Below, in pieces: positions 1-7,491 of a DNA stretch of 44,532 bases. The position numbers and the translations under genes were made by a program. A model generated the notes under the pieces. The model worked only from the letters and a program-made list of their open reading frames with translations. It was not told the origin of the DNA and did not search any database. Position 1 is the first letter of the stretch. Each line of letters opens with the position of its first letter. The DNA comes from Ruminococcus sp. (GTDB taxonomy: Bacteria > Bacillota > Clostridia > Oscillospirales > Ruminococcaceae), in contig JAJQGO010000046.1 in assembly GCA_021200415.1 (NCBI GenBank), positions 46,229 through 90,760 on the forward strand. The letters are read 5' to 3'.

Positions 1-360
1 GGCTGGCAGACGGTCAGCGGCAGCAAGTATTACTTCGGCTCGGACGGAGCAGCTCTTACAGGATTGCAGACAATAAGCGGCAGCAAGTATTACTTCTCCT
101 CCTCGGGTCAGATGCAGACAGGCTGGCAGACTATCAGCGGCAGCAAGTATTACTTCGGCTCGGACGGAGCAGCAGCTACAGGCTGGCAAACTATCAGCGG
201 CAGCAAATATTATTTCGGCTCGGACGGTATCATGCTGACAGGCTTGCAGACCATCGGCGGCAATAAGTATTACTTCTCCTCCTCGGGTCAGATGCAAACA
301 GGCTGGCAGACAATTGACGGAAACAGATATTACTTCAACACATCTACAGGCATTATGGCT
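1..360 (+). repeat. Six tandem 60-bp repeats encoding wall-binding units
   Basis: The period is exactly 60 bp, so repeat units start at 1, 61, 121, 181, 241 and 301. Units 1 and 3, and units 2 and 5, are nearly identical at the DNA level, giving an alternating pattern of GSDG-type and SSSG-type units; unit 6 is more diverged. High nucleotide identity makes copy-number change by recombination likely. More units probably lie upstream of the window. Confidence 0.95.
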
Positions 361-834
361 ATGAACACAACCATTGACGGCTATGAGATTGGCTCGGACG
401 GTATCGCGTCCTCCCTTTCCGCTATCCAGATAAGAGCTAATGAAATACTTGCTTCTATCGGCACAAGCGCAACGAATATCTACAACTACGTCAGAAGCAA
501 CAACAAGTACAAGTACATTGAGGAAACGAAAACTCTCGCGGAAATCGAAAGTATCGGCTGGAGCTATTTCGCCGATTACGCTATGGATAACCGCTTCGTT
601 GTATGCTACTACTTTGCGGCTATAACCGATGTCATCTTCCAACAGGCAGGCTATGAAACACGTATCGTTTACGGTACGGGAAGAGGTACGGGCGACCACT
701 ACTGGAATCAGATTAAGGTCAACGGCGTCTGGACAAATTATGATACCTGCAACGGCTATGCCGATGTTACGGACGATTACCTCAAATCCCTCAATTACAC
801 ATGGACACAGTATGTCTATCCGGAATACAACTAA
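1..834 (+). CDS. Cell-wall-binding repeat protein with C-terminal transglutaminase-like domain (5' partial)
   Basis: The reading frame is open from base 1, so the N-terminus lies outside the window. Residues 1-120 are six 20-residue repeats of the choline-binding/glucan-binding type (GWQTISGSKYYF core, then a GSDG or SSSG turn); repeats 2 and 5 have GL instead of GW. Such repeats bind choline, teichoic acid or glucans at the cell surface. The C-terminal ~150 residues look like a transglutaminase-like cysteine protease fold: a Cys in FVVCYYFAA, a His in GDHYWNQI and an Asp in NYDTCNGY form the expected Cys-His-Asp triad order. A secreted, wall-attached peptidase or transpeptidase-like enzyme is inferred; the substrate is unknown. 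It is followed after 35 bp by a lipoprotein gene on the same strand. Confidence 0.85.
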   Translation, partial: GWQTVSGSKYYFGSDGAALTGLQTISGSKYYFSSSGQMQTGWQTISGSKYYFGSDGAAATGWQTISGSKYYFGSDGIMLTGLQTIGGNKYYFSSSGQMQTGWQTIDGNRYYFNTSTGIMAMNTTIDGYEIGSDGIASSLSAIQIRANEILASIGTSATNIYNYVRSNNKYKYIEETKTLAEIESIGWSYFADYAMDNRFVVCYYFAAITDVIFQQAGYETRIVYGTGRGTGDHYWNQIKVNGVWTNYDTCNGYADVTDDYLKSLNYTWTQYVYPEYN

Positions 835-869
835 TATAACCAATAATCATAAACCGAAAGGAGATAAAT

Positions 870-1655
870 ATGAAATTTAAAAATATCGCCCTTATCCTCG
901 CTTCGCTTCTCACGCTCTCGGCAGCCTCCTGCGGAGTTGTTGAAACTCTTGACGACACGTCTGTGGCTGTCAGCGGTTCAAGCGAGCTTGACGACAGCCT
1001 TGAGGATATTACCGAAACCACCTCAACAACCGTAACCACAACTGCGGCTTCAACCGAAGCTGAAACAACTGTAACAACTACAACAACTGCCGCTGCGGAG
1101 GAGGACGAGGCTTCACAGGCGGAGGAATCCGCGGCTGATGTTCAGGATGACGGCGGCGACAGTCAGGATTATTACACCTCGTCAGACGATGTATCTTCTG
1201 CGGATACAGTCGCTGAGGCGGCAACGGAAGCTCCTACGGAGGCTGCCGCACAGACAGTCGGCTCATTCAGCAGCAGCGACCTCACCTTCAGCGGAACATC
1301 GCTCCTCGGGGACGCAAGCGGACTTATCGGCTCACTCGGTGCAGCATCTGATGTTGCCGAAGCGCAGGGCTGCCTGAGCAACGGCGCAGATATGAAAATC
1401 TACTACTATTCGGGACTCGAGGTCAGCTGCTATGTAAGCGGCGGAAGTGAATACGTCTACGACATCACAATTACAGGTGGCTACAGCACACCAAAGGGAA
1501 TTTATGTCGGCAGCTCACGCACCGATGTTGTGGCTGCCTACGGCGAAGGTGTGGACTACGGCTCATATGTGCTGTACGGCTCGGACGGATACGGTATGTA
1601 CATCTACTATTCGGGCGATACGGTTTCATGCATCGAATACTACGCTGACGTATAA
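870..1655 (+). CDS. Lipoprotein with Thr/Ala/Glu-rich linker
   Basis: The first ~21 residues form a lipoprotein signal (basic start, hydrophobic core, lipobox LSAASC), so the protein should be anchored by a lipidated Cys. A long low-complexity stretch rich in Thr, Ala, Glu and Asp (about residues 30-130) acts as a spacer. The C-terminal ~100 residues are compact and Tyr/Gly-rich, with a GIYVGSSRTDVVAAYG segment of the kind seen in small surface domains of clostridial lipoproteins; I cannot assign a named function. The start is supported by GAAAGGAG shortly upstream. It sits between the wall-binding protein and the acyltransferase gene, only 12 bp ahead of the latter, so it is probably co-transcribed with them. 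Confidence 0.8.
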   Translation: MKFKNIALILASLLTLSAASCGVVETLDDTSVAVSGSSELDDSLEDITETTSTTVTTTAASTEAETTVTTTTTAAAEEDEASQAEESAADVQDDGGDSQDYYTSSDDVSSADTVAEAATEAPTEAAAQTVGSFSSSDLTFSGTSLLGDASGLIGSLGAASDVAEAQGCLSNGADMKIYYYSGLEVSCYVSGGSEYVYDITITGGYSTPKGIYVGSSRTDVVAAYGEGVDYGSYVLYGSDGYGMYIYYSGDTVSCIEYYADV

Positions 1656-1667
1656 GGAGGAGCTGTT

Positions 1668-3074
1668 TTGGTTTTCAGCAGTCCTGTTTTCCTGTTCATC
1701 TTTCTTACAGCGGTTTACATACTTTACCGCATAATTCCCGGAATGACCGCAAAAAACGTTATTCTGCTCATATTCAGCCTTCTTTTCTACGCCTACGGCG
1801 AACCAAAGGCAATAGTCCTCATGATTATTTCCATACTCATGAATTACGTTTTCGGACTTGCTATGGCGGACGGCAGGCGCGGACGCAGGGCTGTTCTCGC
1901 AGTAAGCGTTGCCGCGAATCTCTTAATGCTGGGTATTTTCAAATACGCAGGCTTCGCGGCGGAAATGCTGAATCATATTCCCTTTGTCAATGTTCCTGTA
2001 CCGCAGATTGCTCTGCCCATCGGCATATCCTTCTATACGTTTCAGGCGATGTCATACGTCATAGATTCCTACAAGAATCCCGACTACGTTCAGCGGAATC
2101 TGTTCAAGCTTGCGCTTTACATCACCTTTTTCCCGCAGCTTGTTGCAGGACCTATCGTTAAATATTACGATTTTGCAGATCAGATTGACAACCGCAGGAC
2201 AACTCCCGAAATGACGGTTCAGGGAATAAGACGCTTTATTATGGGGCTTTCAAAGAAGCTCCTTATCGCAAACACTATGGCTGCTGCTGCGGATTACGTG
2301 TACGGACTTGACGATTCACAGCTTTCCGTATCTCTCGCATGGCTGGGAGCGGTATCATATCTTTTCCAGATATACTTCGATTTCAGCGGCTACAGCGATA
2401 TGGCAATCGGACTCGGCAAAATGTTCGGGTTCACGTTCAGGGAGAACTTCAATTATCCCTACGTTTCCTCAAGTATGCAGGAATTCTGGCGGCGCTGGCA
2501 TATCTCCGTTTCAACATGGTTCAAGGAGTATCTCTACTTTCCGCTGGGCGGCAACAGAAAGGGAAAGCTCCGCACCGCCCTGAATAAGCTTGCCGTGTTT
2601 TTCTGCACGGGTCTGTGGCACGGAGCAAGCCTTAACTTCATCGTATGGGGACTGCTTAACGGCGGATTCATGATGCTCGAATCCTACAAAATCATCAACA
2701 CGGAGAAATGGTTCAAGCCTCTGCGTCACATCTACACCATGCTCGTTGTCGTTCTGGCATTTGTGTTCTTCCGCGCGGATACGCTGACTGACGCCTGCCG
2801 CTTCATCGTGCATATGTTCAATCCCCTCAGCAGCTCCGATTCGGGCATGGCAGCGTTCCTTGCGCAGCTCTCCCCCATGTACATAATTATGCTCTGCTGC
2901 GCCGTTGTATTTTCAATGCCCGTGTGGAGAACTCTCAAGGGGAAAATCAAATCCCATGAGCTTCTCGTTTACGGCGAGGCAGGCTCATATGTCATATCAT
3001 TGGTTATGCTGGCATTCTGCATTATAACTCTTTCGTCAGCTTCCTATAATCCGTTCATCTATTTCAGGTTTTAG
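1668..3074 (+). CDS. MBOAT family membrane-bound O-acyltransferase (AlgI/DltB-like)
   Basis: A 468-residue polytopic membrane protein. It carries the hallmarks of the AlgI branch of MBOAT proteins: ALPIGISFYTFQAMSYVID, a FPQLVAGPIV segment, EFWRRWHISVSTWFKEYLYF, and the invariant His in FCTGLWHGASLNFIVWG near residue 320. These enzymes move acyl groups (usually acetyl) across the membrane onto extracellular glycans. The start is a TTG at 1668 with AAGGAGG directly upstream; the protein then begins like its family (VFSSPVFLFIF). The next gene, 11 bp downstream, is the expected extracytoplasmic partner, so the two probably O-acylate a surface polysaccharide or wall polymer. Confidence 0.92.
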   Translation: MVFSSPVFLFIFLTAVYILYRIIPGMTAKNVILLIFSLLFYAYGEPKAIVLMIISILMNYVFGLAMADGRRGRRAVLAVSVAANLLMLGIFKYAGFAAEMLNHIPFVNVPVPQIALPIGISFYTFQAMSYVIDSYKNPDYVQRNLFKLALYITFFPQLVAGPIVKYYDFADQIDNRRTTPEMTVQGIRRFIMGLSKKLLIANTMAAAADYVYGLDDSQLSVSLAWLGAVSYLFQIYFDFSGYSDMAIGLGKMFGFTFRENFNYPYVSSSMQEFWRRWHISVSTWFKEYLYFPLGGNRKGKLRTALNKLAVFFCTGLWHGASLNFIVWGLLNGGFMMLESYKIINTEKWFKPLRHIYTMLVVVLAFVFFRADTLTDACRFIVHMFNPLSSSDSGMAAFLAQLSPMYIIMLCCAVVFSMPVWRTLKGKIKSHELLVYGEAGSYVISLVMLAFCIITLSSASYNPFIYFRF

Positions 3075-3085
3075 GAGGTCAGACT

Positions 3086-4489
3086 ATGAAAAAGAAAATC
3101 CTGTATACAATTTATTCGGCTGTTTTCGTGGGAGTCTGCCTTGCCCCCGCAGCTCTGACTCCCTTTGTAAATTCAGATGATTCCCTTGAAAACCGTGTTC
3201 TCACAGATACGCCGTCAATCAAAACGGAGGACGGCAGTCTGAATCTCGACTTCTTCTCGGATTTCGACACATATTTTTCTGAGCATTTCGCTTTCCGTCA
3301 GCAGCTTGTAACTCTTGACGGAAAAATCCGCGGAGAGGTTCTCGGAACCTCCTCGAACGAGGACGTTATAGTCGGCAGAGACGGATACCTTTTCTATGAG
3401 CCGACTGCTGATGATTTCCTGAACATCAACACCCTCAGCAACAGAGCAATCAGCAACATAAATCATAATCTTGCGCTGCTGAGCGATTACTGCGAGGGAC
3501 AGGGAGCGACATTCACCTTTACCGTTGCGCCGAATAAAAATTCAATCTATCCCGAATATATGCCCTATAACTACGTTGAAACGGACAATTTGGGCAATCT
3601 CGAAAAATTTGAAGCCGCCTACGCTGAGAATCAGGCGGACGGCGTAGATTCCTTTGATTACTGCGATCTGAAAAGCGTTCTCCTTGAGGCGAAGGAAAGC
3701 AGCACCTTCCCCGTCTACCACAAAACCGATACCCACTGGAACAACATCGGCGCGCTGGCGGCAAGCAACGCTCTCCTCGGCGAAAGCCGCAGCTTCTCAT
3801 GGTCGGCGGCAAAGGACTGGTCGGGGGATCTTGCGGAAATGATATATCCCTCGGACGTTCCCATGGATAATCAATACTACTGCGATTACGACTTCACCTA
3901 TGAGTATGTCAGCCGCTTCAAGGGGCTTGACGATATAACCATTCAGACGACAAGTCAGGCGGAGGGAAAGCTCCTTATGTACAGGGATTCCTTCGGGGAG
4001 GCTATTCTGCCCTTTATGGCGGAATCCTTCGCAACCGCCGAATTTTCACGTGCTGTGCCCTACAGCACCGTATCCATAACTGAGGGTACAACGGTAATAC
4101 TTGAAATTGTCGAGCGCAATCTCGGTAATCTCCAGAAATACGCTCCCGTTATGGCAGCTCCCGAATACACTGAGGAAATCCCCGATGGGGAGAGCGGCGA
4201 AAGCGTTCTGATTCAGATTGAGGAAAGCGGCTCATATTTCCACATCTACGGCGAGCTTGGAGATGAATTTTTCAAGGACGACAGCGCGCGCATTTTCGTA
4301 ACCGTAAACGGCACGGTCTATGAGGCGTTCAACTGCTTTGAGGATGATCTCCTCGGGCGTGAGGGCGAAACAAGTGATAACGGATTTTCGCTGTATATAC
4401 CCAAGACTGACGGCGAGGAGCTGCCCGATTCCTCGGAGATAAGCATTGCTGTTCTGTCGGGCAGCGGCGAAGCTGTCAAATATAATTAA
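3086..4489 (+). CDS. DHHW/AlgJ-like extracytoplasmic acyltransferase partner
   Basis: A 467-residue protein with an N-terminal uncleaved signal/membrane anchor (about residues 5-25) and an SGNH-like extracellular domain. The characteristic motif KTDTHWNNIGALAA near residue 215 corresponds to the D-x-H-W signature of DHHW and AlgJ/AlgX proteins, and GKLLMYRDSFGEAILPF near residue 300 supplies the serine block (RDSF). In this family the protein completes acyl transfer started by the MBOAT protein. The C-terminal ~110 residues form an additional beta-rich domain. AGGAGGT precedes the ATG. The gene pair 1668-4489 is a classic glycan O-acylation cassette. Confidence 0.85.
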   Translation: MKKKILYTIYSAVFVGVCLAPAALTPFVNSDDSLENRVLTDTPSIKTEDGSLNLDFFSDFDTYFSEHFAFRQQLVTLDGKIRGEVLGTSSNEDVIVGRDGYLFYEPTADDFLNINTLSNRAISNINHNLALLSDYCEGQGATFTFTVAPNKNSIYPEYMPYNYVETDNLGNLEKFEAAYAENQADGVDSFDYCDLKSVLLEAKESSTFPVYHKTDTHWNNIGALAASNALLGESRSFSWSAAKDWSGDLAEMIYPSDVPMDNQYYCDYDFTYEYVSRFKGLDDITIQTTSQAEGKLLMYRDSFGEAILPFMAESFATAEFSRAVPYSTVSITEGTTVILEIVERNLGNLQKYAPVMAAPEYTEEIPDGESGESVLIQIEESGSYFHIYGELGDEFFKDDSARIFVTVNGTVYEAFNCFEDDLLGREGETSDNGFSLYIPKTDGEELPDSSEISIAVLSGSGEAVKYN

Positions 4490-4504
4490 GAGAGGTAATG
4501 AATT

Positions 4505-5266
4505 ATGAGAATTAACAAAATCACAGCAGTCTCAGTAACGGCTGCCCTTCTTGCATCGGCTATGAGCGGATTTTCCTCCTTTGCCGAGGAAGCTTCTGTA
4601 ACGGTTGAGCCTTCGTTTACCATGTTCAATGCGCTTGATGTAAACGGAAGCATTATAATCAATCTGCCGGAGGGCGTTTCCGCAAATGTGAATATTTACT
4701 TCGATTCCCCCGAAAGCACCTATGGATACTATAATGGCGTTTACGGCGGCGATGAGGCAGGCACATACGTTTTCGACATCGAGGGAAATGAGGACAGAAC
4801 GTATTATTTTGAAATGTCCGTGACGGAGGTCGCAACTGAGCTTGGCTCACAGACATATACCGAATCCATGACACTGCCGGAGGGCGGCGATAATCCCGAT
4901 TCATGGGTAAACTACATCTACAACGTCAGCATTGAGCAGAATAACACTGATATTCCCTACGTTTCGGAAACAACCGTAACAAACGTCAGCGGCGGAAAGA
5001 ATGTCGAAACGGATATTACACTGTACGTTTCCGAGCTGTATCTGACAGGCGACGTCAACGATGACGGCGTAGTTGACGCTATTGACGCATCTATGGTTCT
5101 TGCCGAATACGCATTGCTTGCAACAGCTCAGGACGGCACGTTTAACGAGAGTCAGCAGAAGGCAGCTGATGTAAACGAGGATTCGGTTATTGATGCAATT
5201 GACGCATCAAAGATTCTCGCATATTATGCAGCCTCGGCTACAGGTCAGACCCCCAGCTGGGACTGA
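4505..5266 (+). CDS. Secreted dockerin protein without a recognised catalytic domain
   Basis: Residues 1-27 are a signal peptide ending near SFAEEA. Residues ~30-175 form a beta-rich module I do not recognise. Residues ~180-253 are a type I dockerin with two calcium loops, GDVNDDGVVDAIDAS and ADVNEDSVIDAIDAS, each followed by a helix; it should bind a cohesin of a cellulosome scaffold. The second loop has Ser at the position usually held by Gly. The gene follows the acyltransferase pair after 15 bp with AGAGGTAATGA before the start, so it is probably the last gene of that operon. It ends just before a terminator at 5287-5319. Confidence 0.85.
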   Translation: MRINKITAVSVTAALLASAMSGFSSFAEEASVTVEPSFTMFNALDVNGSIIINLPEGVSANVNIYFDSPESTYGYYNGVYGGDEAGTYVFDIEGNEDRTYYFEMSVTEVATELGSQTYTESMTLPEGGDNPDSWVNYIYNVSIEQNNTDIPYVSETTVTNVSGGKNVETDITLYVSELYLTGDVNDDGVVDAIDASMVLAEYALLATAQDGTFNESQQKAADVNEDSVIDAIDASKILAYYAASATGQTPSWD

Positions 5267-5286
5267 TTCACAATAACAGCATACAC

Positions 5287-5319
5287 AAAAAAGACGACGT
5301 TAATCGCCGTCTTTTTTTT
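5287..5319. terminator. Bidirectional intrinsic terminator
   Basis: An imperfect AAAAGACGACG / CGCCGTCTTTT hairpin with a T-tract on the plus side and an A-tract on the other side lies between the converging genes 4505-5266 (+) and 5320-7128 (-). Confidence 0.75.
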
Positions 5320-7128
5320 CTATTCCTCCGGATTCAGCCTGCGCTTATCAAGATTAGAATCGCAAATGCCGAGCTTCAGGAAATATTTTGACGAGTATGA
5401 ACGATATTCCTTGCGGAACAGCTCATCGTTCTCCTTGACATCGTGGAGATACGCATGAATATTCGTCTTTTCGTCAATTCCGATAATAAAGCCCGCAATG
5501 TTTGAGCAGTGGTCGGATATGCGCTCAAGATTCGTCAGTATGTCCTGATAGATATATCCAAGCTCAATGGTACATTCGCCGCTCTGGAGGCGTTCAACGT
5601 GTCTGCTTTTCAGCTCGGAGCTGAGTATATCAACAACCTCCTCAAGAGGCTCGATTGTATGCGCCATATCCAGATCATCGTTAATATAGGCGTCAAACGC
5701 CTTGTTGATATTCTCCGTTATCGCCTCTGAGATAATTTCAATTTCCTTTTTGCACTCATCGGAAAAGGTGTACTGCTTATCGTGCATTTCCCGTGCCGAT
5801 TCAACGAGATTCACCGCATGATCAGAGATTCGTTCGAGATTTCCTATTATGTGCATCATCTTCGAAACAGTTCGTCCGTCCGAGGAGGTAATACTGCTTT
5901 TGGAAATTTTCACAAGGTAAGAGTTAAGCTTATCCTCAAAATTATCAATGGTGCTTTCGCCCTCGATAACCCTGTCCGCTATTTTTGAATCATACTTTTT
6001 CAGAAGTCCGAGTGCGTCAAGGATTGTGGTTCTCGTAAGCTGCGCCATATCGACTGTTGCGCTTCGACAGGCTTCAACGGCAACGGCAGGAGTTTTCAGG
6101 AGACGCTCATCAAGCATGACATTTTTCTTTGCAGCCTCCTCGCGCTCAGCATCGCTGTCCTTGATGATGAAGTAAGCTGCCTTGACGATATATTTTGAGA
6201 AGGGCAGCAGAAGTCCCGTTGTCAGCACATTGAATATGGTGTGCATAACGGCAATTCCCACAGGACTGACGGCTTCTTCAAACAGGGGCAGTTTCACAGC
6301 ATACTGGAGAATCAGGACAATCGGCAGGAATACGAGTGTTCCGATACAGTTAAAGAGAATATGCACAACGGCAACTCTCTTTGCGTTTTTGTTTACGCCG
6401 ATACTGGAAATAAGGGCGGTAACGCACGTTCCGATGTTCTGACCCATAATAATCGGCAGCGCCATGCCGTAGGTCAGACCGCCTGTCAGGGAAAACGCCT
6501 GCAAAATTCCCACAGAGGCGGCGGAGCTTTGGATAACTCCCGTAAAGACAGCTCCCACGAGAACGCCGAGAATAGGATTGCGGAAAGCGGTAAGTATATT
6601 CTGAAATTCGGGCGACTCCGCAAGAGGCGAAACCGCGTCAGACATAAAGGTCATACCTGTCATAAGTACGGCAAATCCGATACAAATGCGGCCGATGTCC
6701 TTTTTCTTGCTGCTCTTCGGAATCATTATGAACATTATGCCTACAAGGGCGATTATAGGCGAAAGGGACTCCGGCTTCAGCAGATTCACGAAAATATTGT
6801 CGCTGTCAACGCCGGTAAGGCTGAGAAGCCATGATGTCAGGGTTGTTCCCACATTTGAACCCATGAGGATTCCGACTGTCTGTTCAAGCTGCATGATACC
6901 GGAGTTTACAAGCCCCACGAGCATTACGGTCATTGCCGAGGACGACTGAATCGCGATGGTAATTCCCATGCCCAGCAGCAAGCTTTTGAACTTGTTGGAC
7001 GTTATCTTTTTGAGGACTACTTCGAGCTTGCCTCCGGCGAGCTTTTCAAGACCGGTAGACATTACATTCATTCCATAGAGGAAGAAAGCGAGACCGCCAA
7101 GAAGAGAAAATACTGAAAAAATATCCAT
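5320..7128 (-). CDS. Na/Pi cotransporter family protein with C-terminal PhoU domain
   Basis: A 602-residue protein. Residues ~1-320 are membrane segments with the two inverted Na/Pi-cotransporter repeats, each with the QSS motif (IAIQSSSAMTVMLVGLVNSG and VIQSSAASVGILQAF) and paired with GSNVGTTLTSW and GQNIGTCVTALISS. Residues ~350-570 are helical PhoU-like repeats, for example HIIGNLERISDHAVNLVESA and LTNLERISDHCSNIAGFIIG. This architecture imports phosphate or adjusts its uptake; some homologues have been linked to other anions. AAAAGGAGT precedes the ATG. It has its own promoter and an unusually structured leader upstream, and it shares a terminator with the gene opposite. Confidence 0.9.
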   Translation of the reverse strand: MDIFSVFSLLGGLAFFLYGMNVMSTGLEKLAGGKLEVVLKKITSNKFKSLLLGMGITIAIQSSSAMTVMLVGLVNSGIMQLEQTVGILMGSNVGTTLTSWLLSLTGVDSDNIFVNLLKPESLSPIIALVGIMFIMIPKSSKKKDIGRICIGFAVLMTGMTFMSDAVSPLAESPEFQNILTAFRNPILGVLVGAVFTGVIQSSAASVGILQAFSLTGGLTYGMALPIIMGQNIGTCVTALISSIGVNKNAKRVAVVHILFNCIGTLVFLPIVLILQYAVKLPLFEEAVSPVGIAVMHTIFNVLTTGLLLPFSKYIVKAAYFIIKDSDAEREEAAKKNVMLDERLLKTPAVAVEACRSATVDMAQLTRTTILDALGLLKKYDSKIADRVIEGESTIDNFEDKLNSYLVKISKSSITSSDGRTVSKMMHIIGNLERISDHAVNLVESAREMHDKQYTFSDECKKEIEIISEAITENINKAFDAYINDDLDMAHTIEPLEEVVDILSSELKSRHVERLQSGECTIELGYIYQDILTNLERISDHCSNIAGFIIGIDEKTNIHAYLHDVKENDELFRKEYRSYSSKYFLKLGICDSNLDKRRLNPEE

Positions 7129-7289
7129 CTTTAAACTCCTTTTACTTCAGGCTGCACCGTTCAAAGCCTGCCTATTGGCTTTTCTGCGTGTCAGCGGCTG
7201 TCAATGGGAATGCCCTATTGCCGCGCTGAGCATTGTTTTCTTGTTGGGTGCTGCCCTCATTATAATTATTTTTAGTCTCAAGTTCCCCC
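7129..7289 (-). ncRNA. Candidate structured leader (riboswitch-like) of the Na/Pi transporter gene
   Basis: On the minus strand the 5' UTR can fold into a closed multi-branch structure. The outer stem pairs 7247-7255 with 7150-7158 (GGCAGCACC with GGTGCAGCC, one A-A mismatch). Inside are a long hairpin (7224-7229 with 7191-7196, continuing 7213-7220 with 7202-7208) and a short hairpin (7177-7182 with 7163-7168, AAAGCC/GGCTTT). The 3' arm ends about 15 nt before the ribosome binding site, which suggests translational control. I compared it by memory with common riboswitch signatures (TPP, SAM, cobalamin, glycine, lysine, M-box, yybP, c-di-GMP, ZTP, THF, NiCo) and it fits none. Existence of the fold is seen; function is inference. 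Confidence 0.5.
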
Positions 7290-7295
7290 ATGCTA

Positions 7296-7323
7296 ATTAT
7301 ACCCGAAAATAACGTATTGTCAA
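7296..7323 (-). promoter_or_regulatory. Sigma-A promoter for the Na/Pi transporter gene
   Basis: Minus-strand TTGACA (7318-7323) and TATAAT (7296-7301) are separated by 16 bp. Transcription would start near 7289, giving a leader of about 160 nt before the ATG at 7128. Confidence 0.8.
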
Positions 7324-7421
7324 TAGCTTTTTCACATTATTCAATAAATGTTTATTTTTTGGTAAAATCGGCCATTCGGAAATCAAAACCACATTAAATC
7401 ATTGTTAAATCTGTGCTGCAC

Positions 7422-7457
7422 AAAAAAATATCCCCTTGGCGGAAACCAAAGGGATAT
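7422..7457 (-). terminator. Intrinsic terminator of the LRR gene at 7492-8955
   Basis: A hairpin with arms 7446-7457 and 7428-7439 (one mismatch) is followed on the minus strand by seven U residues (7422-7428). The remaining part of the 7129-7491 gap holds the Na/Pi promoter and leader described separately and an AT-rich stretch 7324-7420 with nothing recognisable. Confidence 0.8.
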
Positions 7458-7491
7458 GGAAATTTATTAAGGCAACAGGTGAGATAAAAAT

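Noticed and set aside
1..360. CRISPR array
   Set aside because: The 60-bp repeats are contiguous coding repeats without spacers.
6241..6834. 197-codon open frame on the plus strand
   Set aside because: Antisense to the Na/Pi transporter, His/Asn/Arg-rich with no domain pattern.
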